DNA from: Bacteroidales bacterium
GTDB taxonomy: Bacteria > Bacteroidota > Bacteroidia > Bacteroidales > UBA3824
DNA length: 7,188 nt
NCBI GenBank assembly: GCA_016287995.1
Contig: JAEEXW010000139.1
Location: forward strand, 1-7,188
Direction of reading: 5' to 3'
Positions 6,185-7,188 of the stretch are shown here, in pieces. The notes below the pieces were generated by a model, which did not search any database, was not told where the DNA came from, and saw nothing but the letters and a program-made list of their open reading frames with translations. How positions within the stretch are numbered: the first letter of the stretch is position 1; each line of letters begins with the position of its first letter. Position numbers and translations under genes: made by a program.

Positions 6185-6778
6185 TCAAAATAATGTGTTA
6201 TTGATTTGACACGGTTCGTAACTAAGTCTGTGAAGTGGCGAGATACCGTGCTGTAAAATCGCCAAACGGTGTTCTTTGGTGGGATAACCTTTGTTTTTGT
6301 CCCAATTATATATGGGAAAATCTTTCGATAAGGCGGTCATTTTTTCGTCGCGGAATGTTTTTGCGAGAATCGAAGCCGCCGCTATCGAAAGATATTTTGC
6401 ATCGCCTTTGACGATTGTCTGATAAGGCACACCATTGTACGGGTGAAATTTGTTGCCGTCAACGATGATAAATTCGGGTCTTATTGAAAGCAAGTCCAAA
6501 GCCCGGTGCATTGCAAGTATTGAGGCTTGGAGAATATTGATTCTATCAATTTCCTCGTTACTGCACTCTGCAACGCCGTAGCAAAGAGCGTCTTTTATGA
6601 TTTGTTCGCGGAGAGTAAAACGTTTTTTTTCAGATAGTTGCTTAGAGTCATTTATATCTTTGTTGAAGTAGTCAGGAGGAAAAATGACAGCGGCTGCGAC
6701 AACCGGTCCGGCTAAACAACCGCGCCCTGCTTCGTCGCACCCTGCTTCATTTTCTTTTATTTTGTAATAGGTTTCCAT
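6185..6778 (-). CDS. rnhB: Ribonuclease HII
   Basis: RNase HII cuts the RNA strand of RNA-DNA hybrids and starts removal of single ribonucleotides from DNA in the cytoplasm. The 197-residue length is normal. The family signature CDEAGRGCLAGPVVAAAVIF is at 14-33, carrying catalytic D15 and E16 and the GRG substrate loop. The third acidic residue is D107 in FIIVDGN, and the fourth is D126 in KGDAKYLSIAAASILAKTFR (124-143). The Tyr used in ribonucleotide recognition is probably that in NKGYPTKEH (162-170). All four expected acidic residues are present, so the enzyme should be active. Its ATG shares the A of the upstream transporter's stop (TAATG), pointing to translational coupling in an operon; the WG-repeat gene follows. 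Confidence 0.97.
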   Translation of the reverse strand: METYYKIKENEAGCDEAGRGCLAGPVVAAAVIFPPDYFNKDINDSKQLSEKKRFTLREQIIKDALCYGVAECSNEEIDRINILQASILAMHRALDLLSIRPEFIIVDGNKFHPYNGVPYQTIVKGDAKYLSIAAASILAKTFRDEKMTALSKDFPIYNWDKNKGYPTKEHRLAILQHGISPLHRLSYEPCQINNTLF

Positions 6779-7188
6779 TACAATCCTTTAATCGTTATCA
6801 ACAAGATATACGCTAACGCGATTGCAATTACGCCGACAATAATGCCGACCGTTGCCATATCTTTTTGTTTGATAAAGCCTTTTGCGTAGGCGAGCGCGTT
6901 AGGCGGCGTAGAAATCGGTAATGCCATTGCAAACGATGCACTTAATGCCAAACCGATTAACAATGTTGAAATTCCGCCGAAAGCCTCCAATTGGTCTTTT
7001 ATTCCCAAGCCGACTGCCAAAAGAATCGGAATTAGGAGTGCTGCGGTTGCTGAGTTTGACATAAAGGTACTCATCAAACAACATAAAATTCCGCTACCTA
7101 TTATGATTAACATTGTCGGCCAAGAATTAAATGGAATTGCCTCTACAAGGTGTTTTGCTAATCCTGTTTTGTCAAGCCCTACGCCGAG
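6778..7188 (-). CDS. SLC13/DASS-type anion:sodium symporter, C-terminal part (cut by window edge)
   Basis: This is the C-terminal 136 residues of an inner-membrane sodium-coupled carrier of the divalent anion/Na+ symporter family, which takes up di- or tricarboxylates, sulfate or phosphate. The frame is open to the window end. The sequence before the internal Met at 7113 (LGVGLDKTGLAKHLVEAIPF) fits the family, so that Met is not the true start. Visible family features are the second SNT-like motif in STFMSNSATAALLIPILL and the conserved ALPISTPPNALAYAKGFI. The protein ends with a final membrane segment (about 20 residues, VGIIVGVIAIALAYILL) and a short KGL tail. The substrate cannot be told from this fragment. 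It is first in the visible minus-strand operon and overlaps rnhB by one base. Confidence 0.88.
   Translation of the reverse strand, partial: LGVGLDKTGLAKHLVEAIPFNSWPTMLIIIGSGILCCLMSTFMSNSATAALLIPILLAVGLGIKDQLEAFGGISTLLIGLALSASFAMALPISTPPNALAYAKGFIKQKDMATVGIIVGVIAIALAYILLITIKGL

Noticed and set aside
5387..6193. Plus-strand open frames opposite the WG-repeat gene
   Set aside because: They mirror the repeated codons of the WG repeats, so the apparent antisense proteins are repeat shadows.
7111..7113. ATG at 7113 as the start of the symporter gene
   Set aside because: Upstream codons to the window end read as family-typical symporter sequence, so this is an internal Met.

Overview
The window looks like a piece of a Bacteroidota chromosome, most likely from an uncultured Bacteroidales-type organism. 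The reasons are a FISUMP-type lipoprotein, a short peptide of a kind I recall from Bacteroidales genomes (basic N-terminus, Y-I-K-P, then L-L-A-A-S), A/T-rich starts mostly without Shine-Dalgarno sites, and one good TAnnTTTG-type -7 box. The genus cannot be fixed from the sequence alone.

Left part, plus strand (1-2979). The 3' part of a TolC-family outer membrane efflux gene is followed after 26 bp by a complete membrane-anchored HlyD/MacA-type adaptor. These are the outer-membrane and periplasmic parts of a tripartite exporter. The inner-membrane pump expected next is absent. Instead, only four bases after the adaptor stop, the reading frame of a SNF2-family helicase begins in mid-protein: the second (C-terminal) RecA lobe is intact and the first lobe is gone. 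This abrupt junction at about 2178-2182 is the clearest anomaly in the window. It is either a real deletion/rearrangement or an assembly join.

Middle part, minus strand (3094-4868). A two-gene cassette encodes a 62-residue peptide of unknown function and, 18 bp downstream behind an unusually strong AAGGAGGA ribosome site, a 448-residue lipoprotein ending in a FISUMP domain. Long terminator-like hairpins lie on both sides of the cassette (3027-3077 and 4679-4730). The best promoter candidate (4861-4868) lies upstream of the second hairpin, so that hairpin may sit in the cassette's own leader, where it could attenuate transcription. This cassette is the best candidate for an undescribed small system, but its function is unknown.

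Right part, minus strand (4900-7188). Three genes read as an operon: the C-terminal end of an SLC13/DASS-type sodium-coupled anion transporter, rnhB (RNase HII, overlapping the transporter by one base), and an exported WG-repeat protein starting 10 bp after rnhB. No tRNA, rRNA, CRISPR array or insertion sequence was seen.
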